64,000 nucleotides of DNA, from contig OZ038422.1 in assembly GCA_964036155.1 (NCBI GenBank), positions 4,983,201-5,047,200 of the forward strand, given 5' to 3'. This stretch comes from Diploscapter coronatus. Taxonomy: Eukaryota > Nematoda > Chromadorea > Rhabditida > Rhabditidae. A program made the position numbers and the translations under genes. The notes below the pieces were generated by a model that had not been told where the DNA came from, ran no database searches, and was given only the letters and a program-made list of their open reading frames with translations. Below, piece after piece: positions 12,801 to 23,990 of this stretch (positions within the stretch are counted from its first letter, which is position 1; each line of letters begins with the position of its first letter).

Positions 12801-14524
12801 TGTCAAATCGTGAAAATGCTCAACTTTGACCCCCACCTAGCCCCGCCCACTTTTGGAGGCGGGGTCTGGTCTCCCCATTTTTGTGATTAGGGTTCATGGG
12901 TGTATCCACCATACAAGTTTGGTTCGGATCCGAGACACTTTTGCAATTGTCCGGCCTTGTTCGGGTTACTCAAAGAATGCGTTTTAAAATAGTTTATTCA
13001 CATAAAGTCGATATTCAAAAATTAAACATGATGCTCATCTCGTTTCCCTCTCACGAGACTCACATTTCTCTCCAAAATCGAAATCCAATTTCTGCAAAAA
13101 TATTGACTTGTAAGCGAGTGAATTTAAGAAAAATAATATATTTTCATAGGTGAGGGTATTGAGGCGAGAAATTGTTAATACTCGATATTCACCGATAATC
13201 AGGAATGGGAGCCATGATGATTTAATTCATTTATTCGAAGAAATATTCAATCGATATACAGACGAAGAAATAATCAAATGGAATACTCTTAACGAAAATT
13301 CCGAAGTTAGTCCTTATAAAATAGTGAGAAAATGTTGAAATAATTTGCAGTATTCAAAATATGAAACTCCATATGGAAAAAGAATGCGTGCTATTGATAG
13401 TACAGATATAAAAAATGATACTTTCTTAAGATAATAATTTAGAATACGTGAAATTTTACCATAATTTATTATCGGACAAAAGTGAAAAATTCATGGAAGT
13501 GTCCAGAGAGGTAAGACATAAAAGTTATTTTTATCCTTCTTTCTACAATAGATTGCTTTTTGTAAAGGAGAAAATTTTAGGCCAGCAATACTTTGTTTTA
13601 TTTTTTTTCTCACTTTTCCATGTTATTTCCTTTCCTCATTTTTTCCCTCTTCGCGAGAGGAGGCGAAGGACAATCTATTGCGTATAGGAGGATAATGAAA
13701 ATCAGGACTCATCATAACTTCACAAAGTGAAGAGTCACGACGTGAAAAAGTAACAACGTAGGCGAAATAGTATAGAGAAAAGGGTCCCTTCGCTGTCTCG
13801 TCGTATATTACTTCATTATACGTTGCAATATTTTCATATTACGGTATTGTCACAAATCAAAGTTGTCTTTTCAAGATATTAAAATCATTCTGCAATTATT
13901 CATCCACTAATTTATCGTTTATTTTAGGGGTATAGACTAGAATGTGATCAAAGCAAGTCAATCGAGCAAAGATTGAGTGAGATCAAGCCTATAAATATCG
14001 CAAGTCACGAAGCTTACTGGAACTTTAAGATGACTTGGCAACAAGCACAAGATTATTGGGTAATCTGCAAAAATTTGGATGAACAAATGTGTTATTTTGA
14101 TAATGATTAGCATATTTTATATTTTACATGACTCATGAACGTTATAACATTATATGCAAAAATTAGAACCAATTGGGAAAGCAAATAATGACACAATCTA
14201 ACCCATTTTGAAGTAAGATCGCACCCATTTTTAGGCTGCTGAAGAATCAAATCAGAGAGCTGCAATTGAACGATGCAATGCAGATGTGCAGATGTTTTTA
14301 TCAATTAGCGCTCGTGTAAGCTTCATCATCTAAATTTTAATAACTGGTATTTTACAAATAAATTATAGATTTACGAGATGTTCTTCGATATACAAGAATT
14401 GTGGCTGAGTGAAGAATTTTATCACGCGTATTATGAAAGGAAACGACAAATGTTTGTTGAGAAACTCAACAAATATACTGATGACGAAATAGCTCAATTT
14501 GCATCACTTAGGGGTAATTTGTAA
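6811..14524 (+). CDS. Tyrosinase (type-3 copper) with ShK domains and a long novel C-terminal extension
   Basis: Secreted type-3 copper oxidase; the family oxidises phenols, for example in melanisation or cuticle cross-linking. The start at 6811 follows TTTTCAG (possible trans-splice acceptor) and gives a signal peptide (LTILYIIFLLQL). Exons: 6811-7003, 7050-7318, 7360-7523, 7872-8010, 8059-8190, 8233-8303, 8345-8444, 8507-8576, 8626-8656, 8702-8800, 8841-9057, 9108-9276, 9331-~9412, 9596-9644, 9697-9768, 9925-10121, 10195-10250, 11214-11332, 11375-11461, 13150-13305, 13351-13399, 13443-13510, 13928-14059, 14235-14315, 14369-14524. CuA is GAHSGPAFLGWHREF with an upstream His; CuB is AHGSGHNF plus DPIFFLFHSYID. 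An ShK domain (EQCYNEHKCCQ...CPASCDIC) and a partial second one follow. Phase then continues through a Pro/Thr linker into a charged helical region holding two related motifs (RYTDEEI, KYTDDEI). The 9412-9596 join is unresolved: no canonical 5' site was found. The tail after 9925 could be a separate gene. Confidence 0.8.
10687..10774. repeat. Near-perfect 88-base palindrome in an intron
   Basis: TACTCAGCATAAAAACTGCC starts the left arm and its exact inverse ends the right arm. The two 44-base arms differ at about two positions near the centre. It lies in the 10251-11213 intron of the tyrosinase gene. The transcript would form a long hairpin, so it is either a tiny MITE or a hairpin RNA source. 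Confidence 0.85.
11680..12980. mobile_element. 1.3-kb foldback DNA element, non-autonomous
   Basis: Terminal inverted repeats of about 340 bases: GCATTCTTTGAGTAACCCGA at 11680 matches its reverse complement ending at 12980. The similarity runs inward to the TCAACCACCTGCTGAGTCAG block (about 11974) and its inverse near 12670. The central 620 bases hold no open frame. It lies wholly inside the tyrosinase-gene intron 11462-13149. No convincing target-site duplication was found by eye. Confidence 0.85.
13740..13850. repeat. Possible degenerate GCGAAATAG-family element
   Basis: AGGCGAAATAGTATAGAGAA at about 13763 resembles the core of the better copies at 29941-30071 and 41966-42110, with flanking CGACGTGAAA and CGTCGT stretches. 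It is in the tyrosinase-gene intron 13511-13927. Match to the family is partial. Confidence 0.35.
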
Positions 14525-15122
14525 TAATTGAATTTCTTCAAGGATGCATTAACTCTAGAATAGACTCTCATTATTGTTCAAAAAAGCTTCAGAATAAACT
14601 TTTCCGAGCGGAGTAACTCTAGTGCATTTGTGTGAGTATCAAGCTATTCGTAATTTTGAATTTAACTAAAATTATTCTTGAGTTCATTGTTTCATTATTC
14701 TATGATTTGACGCTGCTTTGATTTATATTTTTAAAAATATACAAATAAATAATGACTATCATTAATAATTTCTATTGAGAAATAATTCGACGTACAAACT
14801 TAATACACATTTTTAAAATATTTGAATGGTCATAGATGATATCATTTTTTTCTCAATCGTGACGGGTCAAACCAATTCAGTTTCGTGTGTATCTTTCTCA
14901 ATTGTAGCTGGAAATATCGTCTCTGTAACAGTACTAGAATCTATTGGAAGTGAAAAAGAAGAACCAATTAAGCGAGTAAAAATGATTGATACGATTATTT
15001 GTTGCTATTTGTGACATTGATGCCCTTCGTAGTCTTAATTGGTGCAGAATAGAAAAGTAATGAAATGATAGATGCAAAAACCGTTGAATGAGTATCAACT
15101 AAACTTCAAATTAATACTATAT
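14525..15122. other. Intergenic region after the tyrosinase gene
   Basis: No supported gene. After 14511 a splice to GATGCATTAA at 14542 could extend the tyrosinase-gene frame by about 25 codons, as an alternative end. The 14931-14994 stretch resembles 5641-5700. Confidence 0.35.
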
Positions 15123-16110
15123 ACAGGGTGTTTCAAGTTTATCTCCCTATTTTATTTTTTTTAATAGCTTTTTAATTTTTGATCCAAATTGAGTAGGGTT
15201 TTTTTTGCATGGTACTCTCCCTACGTTATAGTTTTGTTTGGTATAGCTTTCGAGTCGAAACCAATTACCCATACCCAAAAAACCATCTGTTTTTGGAGAA
15301 GCTAATTTTTGATATCTAAGAAAATGTTCAAAAATTCATAACTTTCTTATTTCTGAACCAAATTGAATGATTCTTTTTTATTTGACAGCATTTAGTCTCT
15401 AGATTATCCTTCATCAAATAAAAGATTTTTGAATATCGATTTCTGCAGAAATGCGCACTTTTCACGTCTCGATTGCGACTTTTCGATCCGTACTGCCTTT
15501 ACGCGTAAATGACATTAAAAAATTCGCCCTTTAAGTATTTTGTGTAGAATGACATGATGAACAACTTTCGTCATTGGACCAACCCTGGGTTCATTATCGT
15601 ATGAGCTCCAGAATTTTTTAAAGTGCGATGACCAAATTCAACATAATGCCTTTTTATACATTATTTTTTAAAAATTCATATCTCCTTGTGTGTGCATATT
15701 CTAGAATAAGTTCTGGAACAAAAGTTGATCAATTTGAAGAGCTCTACAAGATTTTTTGGAAAACTCCGACGTTAACTCACATTACACTTATAAACACAGT
15801 ACGGGTATATAGGATAACTTAGGTTCATTTTTTCCCGCCAAAATTAATTTCTAAAAATTTTCTTTATATTTTTACTTTATTCTCCTACTCAAGATCTACA
15901 AGATAAAAAATAATCATTCAATGTGGTTCAGAAATAAGAAAGTTATGAATTTTTTCTCGAGGTCAGATCTATCAAAACTTCAAGCTACCGTAATCCTGCA
16001 TACGATCATTTTTATGAAAAACGGTTATCACTACGAGAATCAGCGTGAAAAACTGAATAATATATGTGGAAATCACCCAAATCGACGGACCCCTGGAAAC
16101 ACCCCCTTTG
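15123..16110. mobile_element. About 1-kb foldback element
   Basis: 15329-15383 and 15904-15956 are inverted copies (AAAATTCATAACTTTCTTAT and its reverse complement, continuing through GAACCAAATTGAATGATT with a few changes). The outer left end CAGGGTGTTTCAAGTTTATC and right end GGAAACACCCCCTTTG are only loosely complementary, so the borders are estimates. No coding content. Confidence 0.6.
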
Positions 16111-16559
16111 CTAAGACTGCTTTTTGCTGACATTCACTCTTAAGCCCTGTTCGTCTCTTTCTCGTATTTCAAAAGTTATTTTCCGAATTTCACTCTTTGT
16201 TTCTATAGTTTGATGGTTCGATTCAAACTGAATGTCGAAGAACAAGGGAATAGACAAATGCAAATTTTGAACGATAGAAAGTCGAAACTTCGTGGAATGA
16301 ATCTTTCTAACTGTGTTGCTTCAAATTAGAATTTAATAATTGCTAAGATATTCTTTAAATCTCAAAGCATATTTTTCGCTAATACTATTTTAATCTTTAC
16401 TTCGAAGACACATCATGTGGAAGAGAGGTTAGAGATAAAGGGAAATAATAGAATGATGAGTGAATGGTACTCTAGCAATAATGTACTCAAGTAGTGCTTC
16501 AAAATGATATGCAATTTATCCGGGTACTCAATTCCAGTATCGCAGAGTCGGCTCCTCTT

Positions 16560-16731
16560 CAAAAAGCACCTTCCATTTTTCATGCTGTTTACGCGTGATA
16601 TGTGAAAGAACAGAGTCGAAAAGTATATTTTGAAAACCCATACGCCAAGGGTACTACCGAAAACCTCATTTGGATTCATTAGATATGAAACGAGTTATAG
16701 GGGCGTGCTAAGAACTTATGCACTACACCAA
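16560..16731. repeat. Right-end fragment of the mariner-like MITE
   Basis: The stretch ending GCGTGCTAAGAACTTATGCA then CTACACCAA and TA parallels the right terminus of the complete element at 54813-55240 (GCGTGCTGCGAACTTATGGA). The upstream ATTCATTAGATATGAAACGA matches the internal ATTCGTTAGATACGAAGAAG there. A matching left end was not found, so this is probably a truncated copy. Confidence 0.5.
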
Positions 16732-16829
16732 TACCATATTCCTACGAATAATTCAAACGTTTGTCTAATGACATTTATTAAAATGCAAAATTCTTGGAGT
16801 GACAAACATTTCGAATATATTCATAGAAA

Positions 16830-19800
16830 GTAGCAGGTTTGAGCACATACTTTTACACCATTGCCTATTCTCCTTGTCATGCCATAGTTAAGTTTGATTA
16901 GCGTGCTTATGTCGGTATTTAAAATAGAAATATTATCTTTTATCATGAATAAACATATTTGATCATAAAAATCAATGCCCGTCCATTTTACACAAGAAGT
17001 ATTGACAGTTGGAAGGGAGATTCGAATAAGTCGTATCACCGATCGCAAACCAACAAACTTTCTGGTTTGCGTAATTAACCACTCCCTGAAATAAACATCA
17101 TTTTAGTAAGGATTAAAACAATTATAAATCAACAAAATTAATATAACTTTATAATAACTTCTAAAATCGACGCGCACGATATTCCAAAACTTTTAACAAA
17201 AACCAAGAATCCAAGAATAAATTTAGAATTGGAAAGTTCTTCATTTGTGCACTTGAAGGAACTATGATTCACTGACTAGAGTTTGGCGAATTTGTGAGAA
17301 AAACATCATTTAACTTTCGATATTCGATATGAATAAATTTAAAATCAAATATCAACTTACGATAACTGGAACGTAATCGTTGTATGGCAGATTGGGTGGA
17401 TTACATCCATATGGTTGATAGTCCATCGGTTCGCCATCGCTCCACATTGGAGCTCCTCCTCAAATTTATTATTTGTCTCAGTTTCATTTTTCAAGTCAAA
17501 CCAATAATTCCAGCCTTTCCAATCAGGTACATTTCATTGTCAGTCGACCCAGTGAAACAGACCTGCAGTCCAGAAAAGAACCCAGCAGCGAAATCTACAA
17601 TTTCCTGGATATTTGATGACAATAAGAAAGTCTAACCTCGGACATAACCATCCTCCCCATAAGATCGAATTGTGCCATTACAGTATTGGTTGTCAGGATT
17701 ATTGAATGCATAATACTAAATTTTTATCATGAATCCTTGAATTTAGGATTGTGAGTTTGAAAAATCGTCGAGGCCTCTATTTATAACAATCTAATTGAAA
17801 GACTCACTCTGATGCAGATGCACCTTCAATTTTCGGAAATTTTTACAGAATTGAAAATTATTGAGTTTTTAGATCACCACTACTTCAGTGGTAAACTTAC
17901 CGGTTTCAGGAGGTAGCAGTCATATGTGGTCGGGAAGAAGCCCCAATTTCTCGGACAGTTGTGTTTTTCGGTCGTTATTAAAGGTGTTGTTGTTGTTGTT
18001 GTTCTAATTTGGATGCATCGATTTTAAAATTTCAACTTATAACAAACCTGCGCTGAGTCGTAGCAGGAGGACTCGAAGTAACGTTTCCGGGATTGCCTAA
18101 ATTGCGGAAAATTATTAAGTTATCTTTAATTTTTATCTAAAAAAATGTTCAACATTTGAAAATAAAGAACCTGGAGGTCCGCTGCAAACGAAAGCCAAGC
18201 TAGAATCGCATGAAGCGGTTTGCCATCCTCCATCTGAAATTCGCATCTCTGCGCACCATTTGCCGCCCATGGGATCGCCTAAATAGTTAAACCATTTTTA
18301 TTGACTAGCCTGAAGCATATAGCCATCGTTCAATTTCCCAATTATTTTCTACGTTTTACATTTCTCTTCAAAGTGAGGCCTGACGACCACACTCACAAAT
18401 TTAGCAGCATATCCTGGACTCGAGAACTTTCATTGATAGGTTACTTTTTTCCTTTATCAATTAATTTTTAGAATTTTATCATGCTACAAAATGTATCCTC
18501 ACCTGGCAACCAGTCCCAGAATGTGAAGGGAGTTCCGTCCGTCCAAATCCAGTAATCGGTCGTGTGATTGGGAGAATAGAGGCCGATGAAGAACGATTGA
18601 TATGTCATACTCAAGGAGGCCCCTGCTTCTTCTGAAATTTCTAGGATAGAACTAAATATAATGACAATAGAATCAGATCTAGACAGATTGAGTTTGAAAA
18701 ATACTTTGATTCGAAATAAAAGAAATTTTTTTAGAATCAAAATTTTCAAATTCGAAATTGAGATTGAGAGTCTAGTAAATTTTGAATAATACTGACTTTG
18801 AATGAATCTGTTCTCGAACATGCTGTGGATTGAGGCCAACGTGTATCCATACATTCTACAGTAGCTATCCGCTGTGAGGAAATTGGAAGGATCATTGAAG
18901 AAACGGAAGCATCTAAAGTGCATTTTCTGAGAATGAATAATTTCAAAACCACAAAAGGAAGTCTGAGAAAGAGAGTTTCGGTAATGGTTTCGAGGAAAGA
19001 AATGACTGAATTTTCAGTTTTGTGATATCGGTTATGATAGTTCTCAAAAATAAAAATAACACTTTGGATTTTTCAAATGTGTTTACTCTCGTTTAGTTAT
19101 GCAGAGGAGAAGGGAAATCAAAAATTGAATATTAAAAATCTAAACTCTTCTCAAAGTTATTGAATATAGAACGATATTTTTCAATAGAAACGATACCTAT
19201 ACTTTCTATATAAGAAGTCCGAAACAACTTACTTTGTCCCATCATAAACTTCATGATCTCGACATGGAGTTGATGCATCTTCCAAACATACCGCAATTTG
19301 AACGAGGAATATAGAGAAGAGCAGAATTGAATATTGCTTCATAGTTTCTCGAACTTTTGCAATTCAGTGATGTGATAATAAAATATGAACGTAGAAGCAA
19401 TTTTATCGAATCCTTCGAAAGAATAACGTCCTTTAAGGTCGTAAAAACGAGTGTTTTAGTTCGAAATGATTTGATTTGGTGATAAGTTGGAAAGATACAG
19501 GCGAAGTTTGGGAATGGAACTTCTCTGGAAGTGAACGTCAATTTATAGCATTGTCTATAAAACAGATAAACTTTATGGCATAGCTGGAATAGAATAGTTC
19601 GTGGTATTTACATAGGGTCCCCCAAGCTCCTCCCCTTGGAAAAATGCGTTTGTGATAGAAGCGTGATAATTTAGAATAGAAAATTTAGGAAGGAAGTACG
19701 CTCAAAACCTAATATGTTATAAAAGACCTAGTCTAGATCGACAATAAATTTAATAAAATAGTTATATGCCACAAAAATCATAGCAGACCTCTTCATATAG

Positions 19801-19870
19801 GAAAGAATGCTAGGAAAAAATGCCAAAAATCAGGCCGTAATCTTTGCGCTCACCCGTGTCTACACAGTTT
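16830..19870. repeat. Left arm of a 3-kb inverted segmental duplication
   Basis: Reads as the reverse complement of about 27810-31040. The match covers the whole lectin gene at 16972-19342, its 3' flank (GATCAAATATGTTTATTCAT inverse) and at least 500 bases upstream, including CCTAATATGTTATAAAAGAC at 19709 versus its inverse near 27899. Eight of the ten exons have identical lengths in the two genes. Borders were judged by eye. Confidence 0.85.
16972..19342 (-). CDS. Secreted two-domain C-type lectin (copy A)
   Basis: Predicted secreted lectin-like protein of 332 residues. Exons: 19342-19233, 18912-18797, 18631-18503, 18278-18171, 18096-18048, 18003-17901, 17715-17637, 17594-17502, 17458-17361, 17085-16972. 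The signal peptide is MKQYSILLFSIFLVQIAVC. Domain 1 is a C-type lectin fold: CFRFFNDPSNFLTADSYC, GYTLASIHSMFENRFIQ, then a WTDGTPFTFWDW block and GGWQTASC...AFVCSGPPG. No EPN or QPD Ca2+/sugar triplet is seen. A Thr-rich linker (an ACA run coding six Thr) leads to a second, more divergent cysteine-rich domain from CPRNWGFFPTTYDCYLLKP to NCQYFLCKMDGH. It is the inverted partner of the gene at 28276-30909. Ligand unknown. Confidence 0.88.
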
Positions 19871-20125
19871 GAGGTTTGTCAAAATGTATTCATTTCGAGC
19901 TATAGACTTGTGTTTCTTTCGGCTAGGAAAATTTCTAATTATACTTTTCCTTCACGAAAGTCTTATTTACAGCTTTGATGATATTTCTACACAAAAAATG
20001 CTCAACTGTCCAGAGCATTAGTTCACCAGATCTACTTGGGAACCCTACATTACATTTACTGAAAAACGATTTTTGTCACAATAATCGATAATCATTTATT
20101 TCTTTGATAATAATTTTAATGTGTA

Positions 20126-23100
20126 CTAATGCCCATCTTGCTTGCACAAGAAGTATTGACAATTCGATGATAGGCTATAGAACGTCGTATCCTGTATTTT
20201 GTACAAACAGGCATTTTGAGATACGTAATCCACAACAGCCTGAATTATTTAATTTCAGAAGAAGAAGAACAGATTTGTGCGCGATGTTAAAAAATATTTA
20301 ATTATAGCAGATAGTAATTCAATTTGAAAGGATGATTTGTTAAATTCCGCAAAAGTGCAATATGCAATTTTCTGAATTCCAACCTACAGTAAACCTAATT
20401 TAGAATAAATTCTCAAATTATTGCTCTTTCAGAGGAAGATCTTTTTCAAAACAGCGAAAAAATGTCGCATTAAACAAAATAGATTTCAACAGTATTTAGA
20501 ATAATCGTATTTTTTTTTTTTTAAATTCCCAACAAACTTACAATAATCGGTGTCATAGTTCCATCAGTAGGCAAATTCAGGGAGTTGCATCCAGTTGCAG
20601 GCTGATAATCCATCGGCTCACCGTCCTCCCAATAGATATAACCATCTGAAACTGCATCATTATTCTTTAAATGAGATTAAATTTATCGTGAAAAATTATA
20701 CATTCTTCGTTTTGCATAATTTTAAAAATGTAGAAGTATGAGCTTAAGAATGATTGAAAGTTTATTTGTCGGATGATGATCAATAATGTTCACGACAAAA
20801 ATTATGCTTCTAATTGATTCTTACTTGACCAATAAGCTCTTCCAACCATGTACATTTCATTGTCGCTTGGACCCGTGAAGCAGATTTGCAAACCTGCGAA
20901 GAAGCCCTCAGCGAAATCTGAATGAAAAAAGCAAATTTCTTGCTTCAACTTTGAATTACCTCTGACGTAAATATTTTCATCAAATGACCGAATTGATCCG
21001 TTGCAATATCTGTTCGATGGATCATTGAATTGTGAGTACTGAAATCGTGAGTAATGGGGTTTTATGATATAGAAGTTTCAGAGTCTGGAGCACTAGTTTC
21101 TGATACTCATTTACGTATCAGAATGTGTCCTATAAAATGATACGCTAATTTCGCGATTTTTCAATCGATGCGAAATAAATTACGAATATATAATCTTCAT
21201 CAAAGTGTATTTCGCGCGTTGCGCGATCATACACTTTTTTCTTATATTCCGTAAGATATTGTAGTTTATTTCTTTTCGTCCTCCTAGATATTTTATCTCT
21301 ATCGCTTTTATTCTTTTTCCGACTTCCTCAGAAATCGCCGAGTGTTTCCTTCTTGCTTTCAAATCAATAACTTCTTATCGGTATCGCGTCATTGTTCGTA
21401 TTCGATCATTTCGCTTTACTAACACCCGACTGAGACTAAACTCAGTCGCACGCACACGCGTTGTAAAGATATCTTGAAATTTGGTCTATTTTGATAGGCG
21501 TTTTCATCGACAATATTTCCACTTAAAATCACTAGACTAATCATCAATTATTCGCCAATTTCAACAATCAGATGAATGTCGCACCGGTTTCAATGTGTAG
21601 CAATCGTATGTGAACGGGAAGAAGCCCCAATTTCTCGGGCAGTTGTGCGGCAGTGTTGTGGTTGGTCGTGCAGTGGTCGTTCGGACTGGAGTCGTCATCA
21701 TTTGTGTGGTGATTCGTGCTGTAGTCGTTCTGAATATTATTCATGAAGAAAGGCGCGATTTTTTAAAATTTCTATATATTGAAATTCTAAGTGATGCTTC
21801 TAAAACAAAAACGATCTAAAAGTTCACTCTTCCCAAGAACTTTAAAATCAATACCTTTGTTGTCTCTGTGTGGTGTTCATAGGAGGGTACATTGTCACGT
21901 TTCCGGGATTTCCTAATATCAGATTCATTTTCAGAAAGTGTTTCGTTTTATCAAATCAGATAATTCGCGACGTTTCAACTTCGCAACCGCTAAGTATCCC
22001 GATCCCTTTTTGCATTTTTAGCTATCTTTTCCTTGTAATATCTTCAAGAAGAGTATTACTAAATTTCAAGCGAAAAATTTACCCTAAAACAGGTCGTGAA
22101 GTTATGGATCGAGAATTCGCCAAAATTCCAAATCTTTTCATTTACCTGGAGGACCACTACATACAAATGGCAAAGGGTTTGTGCATTGAGTCGCCTGCCA
22201 CATTCCATCCGAAGTGCGCATTGTGCCACACCAACGATCTCCGCTCGGTTCGCCTGCAAATTCGGGGCATGAATCAGGGGATGTGCAAAATTGAATTTTG
22301 GCTTTGCGTTTAGCGCAAAATCATCAAAAAATTTGAGTTGTGTGTTAGAGTTTAACGTAAAAGTCTTGTAGAATTTGCGTGTGCGTCCTGAAAATTACCC
22401 CAGAAAGTGCGCTTTACGTTAGAGTTATTTACTAACGCGTTTTCTTTTACACATCTGGTATAAATGGAAACTCTAGGCGCTGATTTTGGGTTCTTGATTT
22501 ATTTCAATTGCTGAATCCATAATGGTTGGGAACGCTTAGAGTGAGCTTCCATACAAAAGCTTGTCAGTGAAGCTTAAATTGAGAGTGGCATAATTTGTCG
22601 TGATTCTGATAGCATAAACTTTATGCCCAGTTGAATTGGCACTTATTATAATCACTCATGGCAAAATTCGGTAATATACAAAATAATAAATTGTATTTAT
22701 TTCAAAACTCTAATCATTACCTTGTTCCCAGTTGTAGAAGTCGTAAGGTGAATTATCAGTCCAGACCCAATTATTCACATTCGAACTCGGGGACCACACG
22801 CCTATATAATAAGATTGGTAGGTTATACCCAACTGCTTTTCGGCTTCACCTGTAAGAACACTTCATTCTTGCAAGATTTCTCTTATTTTTTACTTTGGAG
22901 GAAATTGTTCTCGAACATGCTGTGGATTGAGGCCAAAGTATATCCATAGCCTCGACAATAGGAATCAGCTAAAACAGAAAGTTTTTAATTCTCTGGGAAA
23001 TGTTGAACCTGTCTGGAAATTGAGTCGTTGAGTTACGAAATAGAAACATCTAAATGCAAAATGATAATTCCGAATTTGTTCGGAGAACAAACTTCGTTCC

Positions 23101-23187
23101 ATCGTAAACTTCCAATTGCCGACATGGAATGGGAGTTTGAGCATAAACTGCGCAAATTAGTTCTAACAAAAATAGTAATTTAATCAT
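20126..23187 (-). CDS. Secreted two-domain C-type lectin (copy B)
   Basis: Paralogue of the neighbouring lectins, 346 predicted residues. Exons: 23187-23093, 23049-23009, 22968-22894, 22849-22721, 22253-22146, 21912-21855, 21729-21585, 21038-20960, 20917-20825, 20645-20542, 20239-20126. The signal peptide is MIKLLFLLELICAVYA. It shares GYTLASIHSMFENNFLQ, then WVWTDNSPYDFYNW and FVCSGPPG of domain 1. The long Thr/Arg/Pro linker has many TT and TTT runs. Domain 2 runs from CPRNWGFFPFTYDCYTLKP to NCQYFLCKQDGH. One extra intron splits the exon that is single in copies A and C (after NFQ). Intron 21039-21584 holds a hairpin, and intron 22254-22720 is enlarged. The 5' splice site at 21584 is GTGCGA, weaker than usual. 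Confidence 0.86.
21198..21236. repeat. Short hairpin in a lectin intron
   Basis: AAAGTGTATTTCGCGCGTTG continues into GCGCGATCATACACTTT, a stem of about 16 pairs with one bulge. A second small hairpin (CTGATAC...GTATCAG) lies just downstream on the plus strand near 21095-21120. Probably parts of a small insertion in the intron. Confidence 0.5.
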
Positions 23188-23990
23188 TTTAAAGCCTAGA
23201 AGGAATATGACTATACAGAATAAATAAGCATATAAGAAGTGGCTTATAAAGCTCCCGAATTCTTAATCTTTGACGAGTTTTTTTGCGCCTTGTAACAGAT
23301 CAAAGCAAATGCAATTTGAAGTGATGAGATTCATTGATAAGCGGCAGAATCTGCAAGCGATGGCAGGGAAACGTTGATAATTTCCAGATTGTTTTATCGT
23401 TTCGTCAAAAATAGGAGCTATTGAATACATAAAGTTTTAGTTGGCATTTAACAAATCATTACTTGAATATTCTGAAATGAGATCTAAAAATCAACTACGA
23501 TAATTAAAGTATTATCTGTTTCTGGGTTAATATTTCCAAGAAAAATGATAATATTTGTCATTATATGGAGGAAGTGCTTAATATTTTCAAAGCCCAAACT
23601 CTATAAAACAGGAATTGATGATAAGGCTGAAAGGAAGAGAAGTTCAAATTGATATTAGATAATAATGAGTGATAAAATCAGCAATTTTAAGGTTATTAAC
23701 GCACCCATTAAAGATTCTTTAGCAATTGTGTAAATTTGAGAATAACGGTTACATTTTCAATACTCTGATCTGGAGCCCAAACAATAGTTATAAACTCGTA
23801 AATTGCATTTACGAGGTTCGTAAGTGACTTAGTAAACCAAATTATTAAGTTAGTATTTTTTACGATTTACGAGCTAGTAAATCTATCTGAGTCCCACCTT
23901 TGATTTTACTAACCATCTAAACGTTTTCTTTATTCAAAGGTTTATTCGAAAAGATAATATAAGAAACAAAGTTTAGTATTATGTATCTCA
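23188..23990. other. Spacer between lectin genes B and D
   Basis: AT-rich with no coding support. A small palindrome CTCGTAAATTGCATTTACGA lies near 23794, followed by further copies of the TTACGA word up to about 23885. Confidence 0.4.
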
